Numbered from the stretch's first letter, positions 9,687-22,877 are shown. The stretch: DNA of 64,000 nt from Myrica gale (GCA_963930655.1 OZ005621.1:2467001-2531000); one strand, 5' to 3'. The notes: a model not told the origin generated them from the sequence alone. Numbers and translations are program-made.

Positions 9687-11200
9687 CCGAGTAGCTCTTT
9701 ACATCTTACGGTTCTGCCTTCACTTCTACACTAAATAAATTACACCTGGATGTGAAGGGGGAGGCCCAGGAGTCCATGGATGATCATGGTTTTGTACTGT
9801 CGGGTTTTTGTGGCTTTAGTCTATGTGTCTATGTATATTAGCTAAAATAAATGAAGTCATTTAATCTGTGGAACTGTCCGCAGAGCTTTATGTTTCTCCA
9901 TATAATTTTTACTTTTTCTTGTAAGCAGATCTAAGAGTGTTTTTCCATCTCCTCCTAGTCTCATCTTTCCAGTCCAAAAAAATATGACAATCCGGCCGTG
10001 GCCTAATCTCGAAAATTCCTATCATCGGACAGCTTGTTTATTCCCAAATAAAAAAAATGTAAACTCAGTAGAGTATAAAATTATCAAAATGTTGAAGGAA
10101 TTGGCAACTAGCTACACTAATCAAGAAAAATTAATTATCTACGGACAGAGATAGTAGAGATTAAACTTCAGTACTTACCAGTTACCAGCTCGAGACTTGA
10201 TCAAACCTAATACTGCCGCTGGCGCCAGTTTATGCATAGAGTAAAGGGGGGTAAAATAAAAAGGGTGTGAAAGATGGAATGTACGAAACACGCTCCGACG
10301 AGGAAAAGGTACCTTAAGTGATACCCGCACACTTGCACATGTCGACACGTATGGATTGGACGGGTAAGCACCTTTGGTGGTCCTTGACGCTTCCCAGTCT
10401 CTCAGTTCTGTTTGCAAATCTCTAGCTCAGGTTTGCAATTCTCGTTCAAAAATCACAAACGTAATTGACTCTATACTAATTCAGTTCCCAATTCTTCTCG
10501 CAAGTAGAATTTCTTTGCCCTTAATTACTCTCAGCAAATGTTGGCACTCTATTCTTAAAAGTACTAACAAGAACTTGTATGCAACAAAAGTTCAACTACT
10601 AATTTGCAAGGATCAATGACTCAAAGTTAACCAAAGAAGTAGTCATTTATTAAAATCAAACAAACTGAAAAGGACAGCGTATTGTTCATAACTTTGATGT
10701 AGCTTTCTCATCTCCTCATCTTCTTTGCTAAGCTGACTCCATAGTTCCCACAAGCATAGCAAGTTGAACACTACATCTCCATCTATGAGAGGAGAAGAAA
10801 TACTACTAGCATTCCGACTAAATGAGTGTAGCTTAAAGCTTAGTACAGAGAAAACCAATTTAGAACAAAGACTGCGAAATAATAAATGACAGTATAGTAA
10901 TATCTTTAATAACCGATTATCATATGTACACTTCTACACATCAGACTACAAACTACCTTTCTGGCACCATTCTACAGTGATCTTATGCCGCTACCATTAA
11001 TTTTTATAGATTTCCCGGACAAAAGATAAACCAATGATATGTTTATCTCCACATGTACTGAGACGTAACATATTAAGGGGCAAAACAGGAGGAAAGGAGA
11101 GTACACACCACGTCCTGAATTGCCGCCTTCATGATGGGTTCAACAGCATTCAAAATGTTGCACACACATATTAGACATGGCCAAGTCGGTCTCAGAATCC
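9687..11200. other. Spacer, with 3' flanks of two convergent genes
   Basis: The first 150 bases resemble the 3' flank of the paralogous copies (tgtgtctatgtatat...gctaaaataaatga). The right part (from about 11000) is probably 3' UTR of the minus-strand gene at 11201. No gene is seen between. Confidence 0.5.
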
Positions 11201-13446
11201 TCAACGTTTGTAAAACTCTAATTCTCGGCTACAATTTGCTTTGACAGCCTCTTCCAATTTATCAGCCTGGTCAAAATCAACTTTGAAAGTGATCATGCTG
11301 ATGCCATCCTTACCAGTATCATAATCCTGCTTGATGTCTTCAACTTGAAAAGATTGTAACTGTAAATAGCAAGCACAAGATATTAGTGTATAATCATTAA
11401 CTTGTCAAAAATATGAGGAAGCTAATCTAGCAAAACTTCCACTCTTAAGAGATTAAGAAAAATCAGGAAAGATACACTATCAAAATGTGCTGCTAACAGC
11501 TGCTCGGTGCATAAACAATTTAATGACAGGGACCAATGGTGACCGATAACAATGCATGTCTTTAAAGGCAATGAAGAGACACTTTTCTTTTCCAGACCAA
11601 TTTTGTCATGCACACAACTCAAACCATGCCAAGACACAAAAGAGTAATAAATCGGATGCGAAATCACCTGATGGTATAGGATGCCCAAAAGATCAAATGG
11701 AACCTCCACCCCAATTGGAACCTGCAATTATATCCGATACAATTAAACCTACCAAGAAAGTTATTTACCATTGCCCAGTGACAAAGAATATGAAAGTTAA
11801 CTAACGACATTTCCATGATGTATGTCTAGTTCACATCACAAATTTTTCTTAATAAGGTGGATTACCATGCAGTGACAATCACAAGTGAAGAGATAATAAC
11901 CCAGAAAGAAACCTGATACCTTAGATTTCACAAGACACGTTGGGGCATTTCTCAGGCATTCTGATGCGACTCCTCCATAAGCCCTAACCAGCCCGCCAGT
12001 TCCTAGTTTGATGCCTCCAAAATACCTAGATTAATTTAACTAAACAATGTGACAACTGCAACAAAATAGTAACCACTCTAAGCTCATCACACAACAAAAT
12101 TTACTTAAAAGCTATGAATCCTCACACGAACTGAATAAAAGATAATATACTATCAGGCACAAGCAATCACGAGAAGTTTTTTTTCTTTTAATCATACGCG
12201 TAATTCCAGTAGATGGACTAGCACATAACATGGTTGATATCAAACACTCACAAGAAGTTTGGGAAAACATTCACCTGATCACAACCACCATCACTCTATC
12301 GATTCCTGAAGAAACAATAGCAGAATGTATAGGCTTGCCAGCTGTGCTCGACGGTTCTCCATCATCATTAGACCGGTACTGATCTCCCACCTGAGATGTA
12401 AAACACGCCCACATCAGCCAAAATTGAGGGAACTGTTACAAACACGAACCCCTTGTATGCTTCTCATGATCAGTCTCTTCATTGGGACCCAATAATCTAT
12501 TGCACGCCAGTGAGATGTGATGTGAACAGTCTTAAAAGCAAAATGATGGATCCAACAACCGCTGATTGTGGCAATAAAAACTTAATGAGACTGTTAAAAC
12601 TGTAAATCTAACGCAGAAACCCTTGACGAAATCCTCATCTATACTCCATAAGCAGTCAGGCAGTTTATATAAACGAATTTATTATCCATTGCCGTCCGAC
12701 TAAACCACTTTAAGGTAGGTAAACTGTTTTTTCTTTTCCTTTCTTTGTCAGAAGCTAAACCGGTTAGGGTCATTAACAAAGGAACCGTATGTAATAGGGT
12801 ACCTTATACGCCCAGCAGTTGTGAGTGGCACGTGGATCTCGGACCTAAAAATCAACAAAGAAAATTCGATCATCTCCGCTTCAATTGACCGATTAACGAT
12901 TCAATTAAACCAAAATCGTAAAGGCACAAATAAACAAGGTGAAAGTGTAGAAATTGAAAAAAAAATGACAGGTCGCTATGAAAGTATGCTATTAATTGCG
13001 AAAATTGAGAATGTTATTAACACGAGCGAATTCTTGGAAATTTAGCATATAGGTGGAAGAGGAAGAACAAAAGAGGGAGATAGAATGAGAACCAGAGAGA
13101 GGAAGGAGAGGGCTGAACGCTCGTCGGAGATGGGGCCAGCGATGGCGATGAATTTGCTCTTCTTGATTTCTCTCTCGAATGTCACTCTCTCTTTGATGGT
13201 CGTGTACGCACCTGCACCTGCGTTGCCACTGCTGCTGCTGCTGCCATTAGCGACCATGACTCTTCTGGCTCCTGCGAGAGCGAAGAGTGAGGTGGAGAAA
13301 CGGTGGTTTAGCTTCTGGTAGTGGCGGTAGCTGGGTGTTATGGTGGCAATTGGCATTTGGTTCTGTATTTTTACTTGGGGATCAATGGCTCGGGAAATGG
13401 CCACTGGACAGGTTTTTCTTGCAAGGAAGGAACGCAAAGGGAGCAA
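11201..13446 (-). CDS. IMPACT / YigZ (UPF0029) family protein, 6 exons, 276 aa
   Basis: Exons on the minus strand: 13446-13093, 12844-12803, 12390-12275, 12025-11920, 11721-11668, 11359-11201. All introns are GT-AG, phases close, and the frame ends at TGA 11203-11201. The first roughly 65 residues are Arg/Ser/Ala-rich ([14 protein letters not shown]), an organelle-targeting candidate; an internal Met near residue 64 could start a cytosolic form. The Impact N-terminal domain follows: [18 protein letters not shown] (95-112), [14 protein letters not shown] (119-132), [17 protein letters not shown] (near 141-157) and [18 protein letters not shown] (172-189), the two glycine-rich signatures of the family. 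The C-terminal part (from about 200) matches the second, YigZ-type domain rather than an RWD domain. Family members are linked to translation and Gcn2 regulation in yeast and animals; the plant function is not established here. Confidence 0.88.
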
Positions 13447-13735
13447 ATCCGAACGCTGTCGTTCCTATCTTGGTATTGCCGGCAGCATTGGATTTACTTC
13501 TCTTTCATTTCTATTTTGGGGGACTGAGACAATTGGTTGGTCTTGACAATATTCCAAATAGCGTTCAGATGTGAAAATTTCAGCCGATGGCAAAGTAAAT
13601 ACTACAAAAATACACAGAAAGATAATGGATCAGCACCCGAAACACACAGCTAGGGAGAAAAAAGAATTTGAGGATTTGATTTTTTTTTTTCTTTCTTATG
13701 CCAATAAACAACAATGCTGACTTTCGACTCAAACC

Positions 13736-16700
13736 TCAAGAAAACGGTTGAGCCGATCTAGCACCACTAACTCTTCTTAATGATACACCAGAATTTACAA
13801 TATAGGGGTTTGCAAAGCCAAATTGCTCCAACACCCTACAACCACTATTACTACCAAACTGGCCGCTAGACTTTCTACAGTGTTTACTTGTGTCAGTATA
13901 CAAAATTGTGGAGTTCCCATTCCCATCCCCATCCAAAACCTCTCTCCAGCCATTCCCCTGGGTTGGTAGCCTCCAAATGTTATTGTCCAGTTCTGAATCT
14001 TCATCAAAGTTTCTGTAGGAGGAAGATGAGACTGAGTCCGATGGAAGCCCATATTGGCTGTACCAACTGGGTCCCACTTCACCAAATATGCAATCGGACA
14101 AGTCTCCGGTGCTTGCAGAGTCCTTGATGCTTGCGGTGCTGCAAGAACTGGCATCTGAGCTGCTGAAAAGGGAAGAGCTCTCACTTGATGAATACACTGC
14201 AGGAATACTTTGCATCGAATCCTCTGGATGGAATGGTTGATTGTCTTTTCTTCCAACCTTCCCCTTGGCTTGCATAGCATTAGACTCTGTTTTGGATGTA
14301 GGGCTGGAAGGAACAGCTTCCAAGTGCCTTTTATTTAACCATCCGCCGTGAGACACCCCATTGTTCCTTTTGAAAACTGGGGCTCGTGGAGAGCGCCTAC
14401 TACCAAAAAGTAATGCCATTCAAAAACCACATTATCCCAAAGAAAATTACGAATCAGATTAAGCAAGTTGAGGCCCACAGGAATATTACCTAGCATAAAG
14501 GAGCATGTACGCCCCTTCTAACAAAACCCTCTCCAATTCCACAGGTTCTACCTACACAAGTAATGATGCCATCGGTCAGCTCTAAAATCAGATCATACAA
14601 CACCAGCCCAATATTCTAGATACAAGTAAATACAAAATTCTTTTATCTAGAGACTACAAACTCCAAGAATACAAGTGTATCAACTAGACACCCACTGAAA
14701 CTATTCTCAAGGAAGTTTCCATCCAAAAGAATAATATGCAAGATGGGCAAAAAAGCAGACGTGTATATTATTGAATAAAAATCTCCAATAAGTTTTGCCT
14801 TCCATCTAAGATGCAAGCAGATTTTGGTAGTTAGCATCAGTTAAGTACCCACAAAGCTCTGATAACCCCTCAATGGTTCAATAAAACATAAAAGAACTCT
14901 GTTTTCCAAATCCAAAAGAAAAGGAATATTTACACAACAAAAGGAAAAAAAAATAAGAAGAGAAGAAAATTAGATAAAGCAACGCCAGCAAAACCAACAG
15001 AATTAAATATACTGATACCAACAAAATAAAAAACAGAACTTACTGTGCTATCATCTATCCTGAACCACTCCCCATTGATGTTCTTCACATAACACACATA
15101 GTGACCAGAAAACGCAGCATTCATGATATCCAAATGAACCACCACTGCATAAAGACTGTACAAAGGAGATGTATCACATATGCCATCAATATACGGGGTC
15201 ATGTCAAGGACCTCAGGAAACTGAATTGGTTTGTTCAACTTCTCAAAGTTACCAGACTGTAAGGGATTGTAGCAAAAACATTAGAATTTCCATTAGAAAA
15301 AACGGATGGAGATAACAAAAACAAAACAACAATCACCAATGTACCCGAAATCGCTTCAGCACGATCGTCAAAATATTTGGCACCTCCAATATCGTCAACT
15401 TCTTTTTCGCCCTCTCATAGGATTTACACCTAGATCAAATCAATTGTGGAAGGAAAATTAATTAGAAAATAACCCAAATAATCAAATGACTTCATCCACT
15501 AACTGAAAACTAAAGAATTTTGAAAAGGAAAACTATAAAGACTGTTCAAATAGCCGAAATAAACTAACCATCATTCTTCATAGATCATAACCAAACTCCG
15601 AAATTTCGCAAAACATGAAAATGCAGAAACAATAAGCAGTGAGTTTGTCTCAGTTTGTTGGATTAGTTATTGGGATCAAGTTCGAAACTTGCTAGATGTT
15701 CTTGCATACCAAACCAATCATACAAAAACCTCGGAAAAAAATTTCCATCAAAATCTCCATTATGTACATCCAACTAACATAGCTTCACAAAATAATTCAC
15801 CCAAGGGCTTCACAATACAAACCCTATTCCAAATATTCCTAATGCGGACAACTAAGCACCTGCTGAAAGAAAAAAAAAAAAGCAATGCAGACAAAATGAA
15901 TGAAAGCAAACCCATAAAAAGCTTGGAAAGTACCTCAGTAATAACAACTCAACAAAGTTGGTTGCACAGACACAATATAAAATGTCTAACTATCTAACAC
16001 AACAAACTATTTCCTCAGTCCTACACATCGAAACCCCAACCCATGAAACAACCAAAAACAAAAACAAAAACAAAAGGGGGGCATAAAACCACAACTGTGG
16101 AACACAATATAGGTCTCGGTATGAAGATCAGATGTCTAACAAGGGAAAGAAGAATACAGGATTTTTCTTGTTACAAGAGAATTGAGTTAAATGCAAATGA
16201 ACCCAACCTGCCACAATAGTACTTGTTATCTCTGTCCAGGATTTCAGTAGCTGTAAATTGCGCAAGAGCCTCCTCAAGGGTTCCAATGTCACCGTCTATC
16301 TCAACAGTAAGATCCATCATCCGCTCAGACCGCTCAGATTTGCCAAGGCACTTCATGCACTTTATCTGAGAATCCAGTCATGTCAGCCCAAAGATAAAAA
16401 ATTATTACCAACACCAGAACAACTTTGTGCTTAAGTGAAGAATCAATTAGTATCGTCAATACAAGGAACAACCTTTGATCGAAGGTAACCCCCAAAAGTC
16501 AGGCCAACTAGAGTTGTTTCTTCTGCCACTGGACCCCCATTCCCAGCTTCCTTGAGGCAAACATATTGCATTGTATCAACAGCATACCTGTCATCTTAGT
16601 AACTGATCATGTGCTACACATATGAGGATGCATGAAAGAAAATAAGATAGAATCTTACATGAAAATTTACAAATCCAATGGTCAACTTTTTCAGATGGCT

Positions 16701-19700
16701 TACCTCAAAAATTCATGGGCGTCTTCTTCCTTCCCATGACCAAGATTACTTCCAATTTTATCTATTCTGGATAGTATCCCAATGGGAGACAAAGGGGAGC
16801 CACCTTCCCTCGCCTTCTGAATTAGACATTCAAACTCACAGATAAAACACCACCCCTTCTTTCGGCCTGGGAAAAAGATGAACACTGAAATATGAGAAAG
16901 TTATTGAGCAACATTGTTCTAACAATTGAGATCATGTCATGAGTCACAGACGAATCATGGAGAGAAACTTGCATGATTTAGAGTGAAGCCCATGAAAAAG
17001 ATAGGTAGTAAGAGGCCGAGTATATGCCAGGCACTGGAGCACAGCATTAGCATAACAGCTGCAGAAAGTTCAAAGGAAGCAGATTATTAGCAAAAATAGC
17101 AAAGAATAATTACAATGGAGGGAAACACAACTTCAGACCAGCATAAATATTAAGATAGACAGAAAGAGAAAGATGGAAAGGATGTTTCTGTGTTCTTATA
17201 ATACTTGTGTTCGGCCTGAAAAAACTGTATTAGTAGATAGAGAGAGAGGAGCTTTTTGCAGAAGGCTACCAACATATACATATAGATACAGTACATAACT
17301 TGCAAGATAAAGCATCCCACTCCAGCAACGGGTATGTGGCGCAGACTGATCACCAATATGGGAAGTGAGAAATTACTGTGGAAATAAGATAACTCTTGTT
17401 TACAATATTTCTTCTCCTCAGAAGAAGCAATCAGTTCTACTTTAATATAACAGCGGTTTAATACCAGGAAAATATACTTACAAACTATAGCTTTGGGCAA
17501 AATTATGAGACATACATTTGGATTGAGGCTTATACTCAACCCCACAGAAAGACGTAAGAGGTTACTTTTGCTTACAACTTCGAATATTAATTTATATGCT
17601 AATAGGTCAGAATCAGGAAGAAATCTATATCACCTGTTCCCACAATTTATAAGGCCAAATGGATGCAATTCCAGCTTATCACAACTGTAAAGTTTCGTGA
17701 ACAGGTCATATGGAAAGACCATCTGTCAAAAGAGAAGCAAATATTTGGGAAAATTTTCAAATACTTATCACAGAGAATAATGACGTTATCAAAAAAATAA
17801 AAACACAATTACTTGTAAATAACCTTGCAATTTTGCTTTCCAGTCGAATCATTCCCAAGACCTGACAGTTTGTGCTTTGACTCCTTTGAGGCCCTAAATT
17901 GCTGTACGACTTTGCGCATTGATACTTTCAAGCCATTACGAAAATCTTGTGGTAAGCCGGGGATGCTACTGACCTTCGCAGGTACTGCATGACAACCATC
18001 AATTTTTGTGGACTTGGAATCGTACATAGCATGCCCCCCAGTCGCTGAAGCTGGACAATCACTAGAAGGTTTCAAAGACCAAGACCTGACTTCTTTACAC
18101 TTCAATAACTCAGAACCGTCTTCTCCATCATCATCTCCAGAATCTGACACTGAACAGATCCAGGATGGCGAGTGCCTAAACTTAGACAGATCTGCAGCTA
18201 ACTTTCCTGCTGAAGAAGATCCTCTGATGGGCTTACTACTGCCCATACATTTTGGCTTCATATCATCGGCAATGAACGGCTGGGTTTTAGAAATGTTTGC
18301 TTTGAAGTTAACTGCTTCATCGATATGACCAGATTTCATCTTATTTGATCTACTTGCACAAGAAGTGCTATCTACAAATGTTACCGAATTAGTAGACACT
18401 GTAGAGAGCAACTTAGCTAGTTCCCTCTCAGTAAAGCTAGAGGTTGTAGCAAGCACATCAGGGCCAAAATCATCAGAAAGGAGTATCTCTGATCTGTTAA
18501 TTGTGCCAGACCTCATGATGTGATTGGAAGAAATATCATCAGATGAGTCACTTCCACCATGAGATGGAGAGACACCAGCAGACGCCGAGGCACCAGAATA
18601 TGGAAAACCAGAATGTAGTTCCTTGTTATCTGCACAAGGCCAGATGATAATCATCAGCCATCATAAGTGAAGCTTTATGCTAAAAAAGAGACAAGGGAGC
18701 AGATTATCCTATTCCAGCACCATTACCATAAATTTCAGACTGTTTTTCCAATATTACTTTCTCACCACAGTCACTTTGATCTTCAAACTCCGTGGTGCCA
18801 AATTGACGACAACATTCATCTTTGTGACCTTGTCTCCAATGCATAATCTGGCACTTGCCCGAACTATAGCAAAGCAAATTTTGTAGTCACTACCCATTAT
18901 AGTTTACGAATGGGAAAAAAAAGAGCAATACCAGAGACTTTTATCTGAATCTTTGTAGGTGTTCCTTATCACAACTTTTTTAGTAGCACAAATATTTACA
19001 GGTTTTTCCACACAAATAATATGATCTAGCAGAATCTATTAGAGGCAGACTATGTTCAAAGCCATAATGTCCGCAAGTCAAACCTCTGATAATCTTTTTG
19101 CTATGCAAGCAGGAGATGAGTGTATGAACATTATTGGTGTGAGCCCCAAGCTCACCCTTTAAACGAGAGCACTTTCTTCTATCAACTCTACGTGCTAGTA
19201 TCTCCCGTCACCACGAGTTAATTTCGTAAATATACCAAAAACTAATTCTGAAAATCCTAAATAAAAATACACCAAAAAGCCTAAAAAGGTTGGAAAGACT
19301 TGGTCAAACAATACAATACACCAAGTCAGCTTCTGATGTCAATATCTCTTAACTTTCCCATTTCCAAGCGTTCATTCGCCTCATACTTTTGTTTTTGGCA
19401 CCCTAAGACAAACCTAAGGCCAAACTAATAACTTTGACAACCAAAATCCGAAATACAAACTCACCATCCCTAACAAACAAGTTGGAAGCATTGAGACTTC
19501 TTGAAACTTTCAACAATCACACCCGAAATCCAATTAATTCAATGTGCGGAATCTAAGGCCCCCAAAAACCAATTTAATCTCCAACACCCACAATTTTGGA
19601 ATTACAAGCAAATACACGAGCACAAAATTCCAATATATCGGGAAAAACAGCTAGGAGCATGAGAGGGTTTAGGAAGGACGAACCAGTATCTGACTGCCTT

Positions 19701-19955
19701 GCACTGAGAGCACCGCATAGTGGTGGGGCTATAGCAGACAGCACACTGGTAGCTTCGAACAACCGGCATCGCAGTGTACTCAACGGTAGCCACGACCTCA
19801 GCCATGGCGGCCTCCTCGGACGCCATAGCTACCAGCCTCATGATCTCCTCCTTCTTCGCCGCCGCATCCTTCCACTTGTGGCGAATCACGAGACAAACAG
19901 CACAAATGAGGGCCAAGAGGATGCTCTGAAACCCTAGGATTCCGGGAACCAGCAT
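13736..19955 (-). CDS. MYND-type ubiquitin carboxyl-terminal hydrolase, UBP15-19 group, 12 exons, 948 aa
   Basis: Removes ubiquitin from proteins (cysteine isopeptidase). Exons: 19955-19684, 18863-18727, 18629-17824, 17722-17634, 17058-16973, 16866-16704, 16587-16473, 16365-16208, 15429-15345, 15256-15044, 14551-14490, 14396-13736. Domains in order: N-terminal membrane segment (5-24, GILGFQSILLALICAV); MYND zinc finger with C71, C74, C82, C85, C91, C95, H104, C108; a long Ser-rich linker (about 137-400); USP domain from about 405. The Cys box NCGNSCYANAVLQCL has catalytic C436, a zinc-binding IKCMKC lies at 557-562, and the His box GHYVCYVK has H689, followed by WFRIDDS. The C-terminal tail is Ser-rich and unstructured. 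Length and order match Arabidopsis UBP15/16-type enzymes. Intron 5 appears to use a GC donor. The last acceptor is uncertain by one codon (TAG or the TAG three bases later). Confidence 0.9.
16867..16972 (-). other. Probable GC-AG intron in the UBP gene
   Basis: Exon 5 must end in TCAT and exon 6 begin with GCCGAAAG for the frame to read S-C-R-K-K-G-W-C-F. The only donor fitting is GCAAGT, the usual sequence of the rare GC-AG class. No GT donor restores the frame at this point. Confidence 0.7.
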
Positions 19956-20530
19956 TGGCTTAACCGGCGCCGAGGATCAATCCAGAACAGAGAAACCCTA
20001 GGATGGTAATCGTGCTATACATAGATTTGGGCGACGGTGGATAGAATCGGCGGTGCCGCACGGCCTAGGGGAGTGTGGCGTGCGGAGGGCAAAATGGGAA
20101 TTTCAGGTTACCGTGGTGGTGGTGGTGGTGGTGGTCGTGACGATAAGCATATGGATGCTTTTGGGAGATTTTGGACAAAACGCTCGGAGAGAAAGAGGAG
20201 AGGAGTTAGGTTCGTTCCTAAGTGTAACAGTAACTAACTGAGGGCTGAGATTTTGTTTAACACATTAATAAATAAATAAAACGGAGAGATGAGATTAAAT
20301 AGGCCTTAATCCGATAAATTTGTAACGGAGATAGACTTTTTTTTAATTTCTTTAATCTCAATCCTACATTCTATTTATTAATACGTTGATAATATCTCAA
20401 TTATCTTAAGACCTTTAACATTAGCACACTAACTCTTCTAGAGAGAATACAAGAAATGATATGGCATTTTGTCGTGTGATTCACTTTTTTTTCTTTTTTT
20501 TTTCTCTTCATTGTGCTTGTGCACATGGAG
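19956..20530. other. Leader and promoter region of the UBP gene
   Basis: Likely 5' UTR and promoter of the minus-strand protease gene. Holds a GGT triplet repeat at 20113-20135 (ACC on the gene strand). Further right it is AT-rich with no gene. Confidence 0.5.
20113..20135. repeat. (GGT)n microsatellite
   Basis: Seven to eight GGT triplets, about 160-180 bp upstream of the UBP start codon and probably within its leader or core promoter. Confidence 0.8.
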
Positions 20531-20716
20531 GCATGTTTGTTTGAGCCTCAATTATTTAGGTTTAATAATAACAAATTCATTACATAATTTTTTATTATTA
20601 TAATATTTATTAAAAATCTTCTCTTTCTTCACTTTTTACCAACTCTCATAATATATATTTACTTTATAATATTTTTCAAGCTCAAATACCCAAAATTTTC
20701 ACACTCAAACATCCAT
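20531..20716. mobile_element. MITE-like AT-rich element
   Basis: Begins with 'gcatgtttgtttgagcctc' and ends with 'cacactcaaacatcca', giving imperfect terminal inverted repeats built on TGTTTG / CAAACA. The interior 'ttattataatatttattaaa' and 'cttctctttcttcactttttacca' words also occur in the element at 40755-40957, so the two belong to one family. No coding capacity. Confidence 0.55.
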
Positions 20717-20759
20717 TTATCTCTAAAATTTATTAACCATATCGAATGGTACCTCTTAC

Positions 20760-21733
20760 TTTAGAAGATTGCTGCTGAAGCACTGCCTGTGCGTGTTCCT
20801 TCTTCCAGAATTTGTGGGCTCCCTCTAGACCCCAATTCGGTATGTGTTCTTTGTGGGCAGCAAGTGGAAACTATAGTGCATCTTGTTTTCCTTTGCAGTT
20901 TGCCCTGTTACCCGGACTCTTTGGAGGTCCTCTCATTGGCCACTGGACATCTCTCTTCTACATGTTACAACCCCTGTGGATTGGATTCGTATTTTGGTTA
21001 ATGCTGACTCCTTCTTGGGAATGCATACATCGGCTTTGCCCTCCTTTATTCTTCATGGGGCCTTGATTATTGAATTGATTTGGTACACTCGTAATAAGGT
21101 CATTCATGATGGGATCAATGTTTTCTGTCACAGACATGCAGCATTCTTTATCATGTAGATATTCTGAGCATTGCACTGCTTGGAGGTCTCGTTCTCCAGC
21201 TTTCCTTATCTCTTGATCTCCTCATGAGCTAGGATGGATGAAGATCAACTTCGATGTTGTTATACGTCAAGATGATCGTACATAGTCGTCTCTTGTCGAG
21301 ACTCTTCTAACTCCCTCTGTACTGCGTACATGGAGCGCATTTAGACTGTGGACCCGTTAGTGGGTGAAACGATGGCTGCTGTTCGGGCTGTGGAATTGGC
21401 TTTGGAGAAGCGTCGGACGCACAACCTTTTTGAATCTGATTCGAAGCTTCTGTGTGATGATTTGGCTTCTGAGCTCCCCCTTGCTGGAAAGTGGAGGCGA
21501 TGATTTTCTCTCTTCGCCAATCCTTCAAAGCACAGTCTGCGTGGACTCTTCACTGGGTGCCTCGACGACTCAAACAACAGGCTCATTTACTAGCTCATTG
21601 GGCAACTCGTTTTAAGATTTTTGACTTTCGCGATGCGCGTTGTATTCCGCTTTCTATTTTGTCTTACGACTTGAACACTTTGTTTCGTTAGTTGTCTTTG
21701 TTTTTAATGAATTGCCTTTACTGAGAAAAAAAG
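20760..21733 (+). mobile_element. Dead LINE-type retrotransposon, 3' fragment
   Basis: The left part encodes a zinc-binding reverse-transcriptase-associated motif (SVCVLCGQQVETIVHLVFLC, near 20838-20897), typical of plant non-LTR elements. It is followed by the ELIWYTRNKVIHDG spacer. The right part is an RNase H-like domain in broken frames: WMKINFDVVIR near 21230, AAVRAVELALEKRR and FESDSKLLCDDLA near 21373-21470, and WTLHWVPRRLKQQAHLLAHWA near 21540-21605. Several frameshifts and stops interrupt it. It ends with a short A-run (21725-21733), as a retrotransposed 3' end would. The reverse transcriptase core is absent. Confidence 0.8.
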
Positions 21734-22318
21734 AACGGGACCTTTTTCTCGAATGTTTTCTTTGTTTCCTTAGCACAGTTCTTTAGTTTGGAATTTTTTT
21801 AATCTTTTAGAATTTTGTATATTTTAATATTTAAATAAAGTTCGCATCAAATTATATGCAATATAATTTAATATCTTATACCATAAGAGGTGCAGTAATT
21901 ACAAGGAAAAGGTACCGTCCTCATCAATTATTAGAGATTTTGAGGGGTCAAAAGTGTCGTATTATTATACAATATCAAGGACACTCAATTTATAACATAA
22001 GATGCCGTGCATGAATACATCCTACATTCAATCTTACAATACTAGAATATGACCATTCAATTGAACAACGTGAGTTGATCAAACTGTATTGTCCTATTTG
22101 AATACAGGAAAAAAAACAGAATAATTATCCAAATTTAGAGTTCATAGTATTTATTCGGGTATTTAAATCAATCTAATTAGACGAAGACAAAAATCTCTGA
22201 AGCTTATGATCAACTGGTGAGCCTTGGGTTTGCTTTCAAAAGTCACAAATTTGAGTTGTATCAGGATCACTGAAGACTTATGATCCTCAACTTCAGAGTC
22301 ATCGGAATTAGTTGAGTC
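21734..22318. other. Intergenic AT-rich DNA
   Basis: No supported gene. Confidence 0.5.
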
Positions 22319-22877
22319 TGTTAGAAATAAAAATTTAAACTTTGATAAGTGAGACATCCAATTATGAGAATATCCAATTGAATTTATTATTTATCACTTA
22401 TATTTTAAAGTGTTACATGGAGGGCTTATTTATAAGCCACTAAACTCACTTGCCCACATTGCTTAAGCAATGTGATACTACATATTTCAACACTCTCCCG
22501 CAAACTCAAGGTGGACAAACCTTGAGTTTGGAGTTACAAAAAAATAATTATAAGAAAATAATAACAAAGATTGCCGGTACTGAGCCGGGAGGTCGTCGGT
22601 ACTGCGCCGGGAGGATGCCGGTACTAAGCCGGATGGTCGCCGGTACTAAGCCGGGAAAGTTGCCGGTACTAAGCCGAGAGATTATCAGTACTGAGCTGGA
22701 TGATTGCCAGAAGGTAACCGGACTAAAGCCGAATACACATCCAATTATGGAAATACCCAATTGAATTTATTATTTATCACTTATGAAATTAAAAGGTTAC
22801 ATGGAGGCTATTTATAAGCTTTTGTTTTCCAACATCACACATTGCTAAGCAATGTGGGACTACACCACATTTCAACA
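22319..22877 (-). mobile_element. Short non-autonomous LTR element (TRIM-like) with target-site duplication
   Basis: The 559-bp element is flanked by the 5-bp direct repeat GAGTC (22314-22318 and 22878-22882) and has TG...CA ends (tgttagaaat ... atttcaaca). The left LTR spans 22319-22492. The right end (about 22735-22877) repeats it from 'catccaattatg' through 'gcaatgtg' to 'catttcaaca' but lacks roughly its first 35 bases. Read on the minus strand, LTRs begin TGTTGAAAT and end TTTCTAACA, and a purine-rich stretch (TTTGCGGGAGAG) precedes the 3' LTR like a polypurine tract. The interior has no open frame, only GC-rich 27-31 bp units around 'gccggtactaagccgg' (22573-22700). The primer-binding site was lost with the LTR edge. 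Confidence 0.75.

Noticed and set aside
13085-13574. Plus-strand ORFs over the first exon of the IMPACT-family gene
   Set aside because: Shadows of the minus-strand coding exon and its leader.
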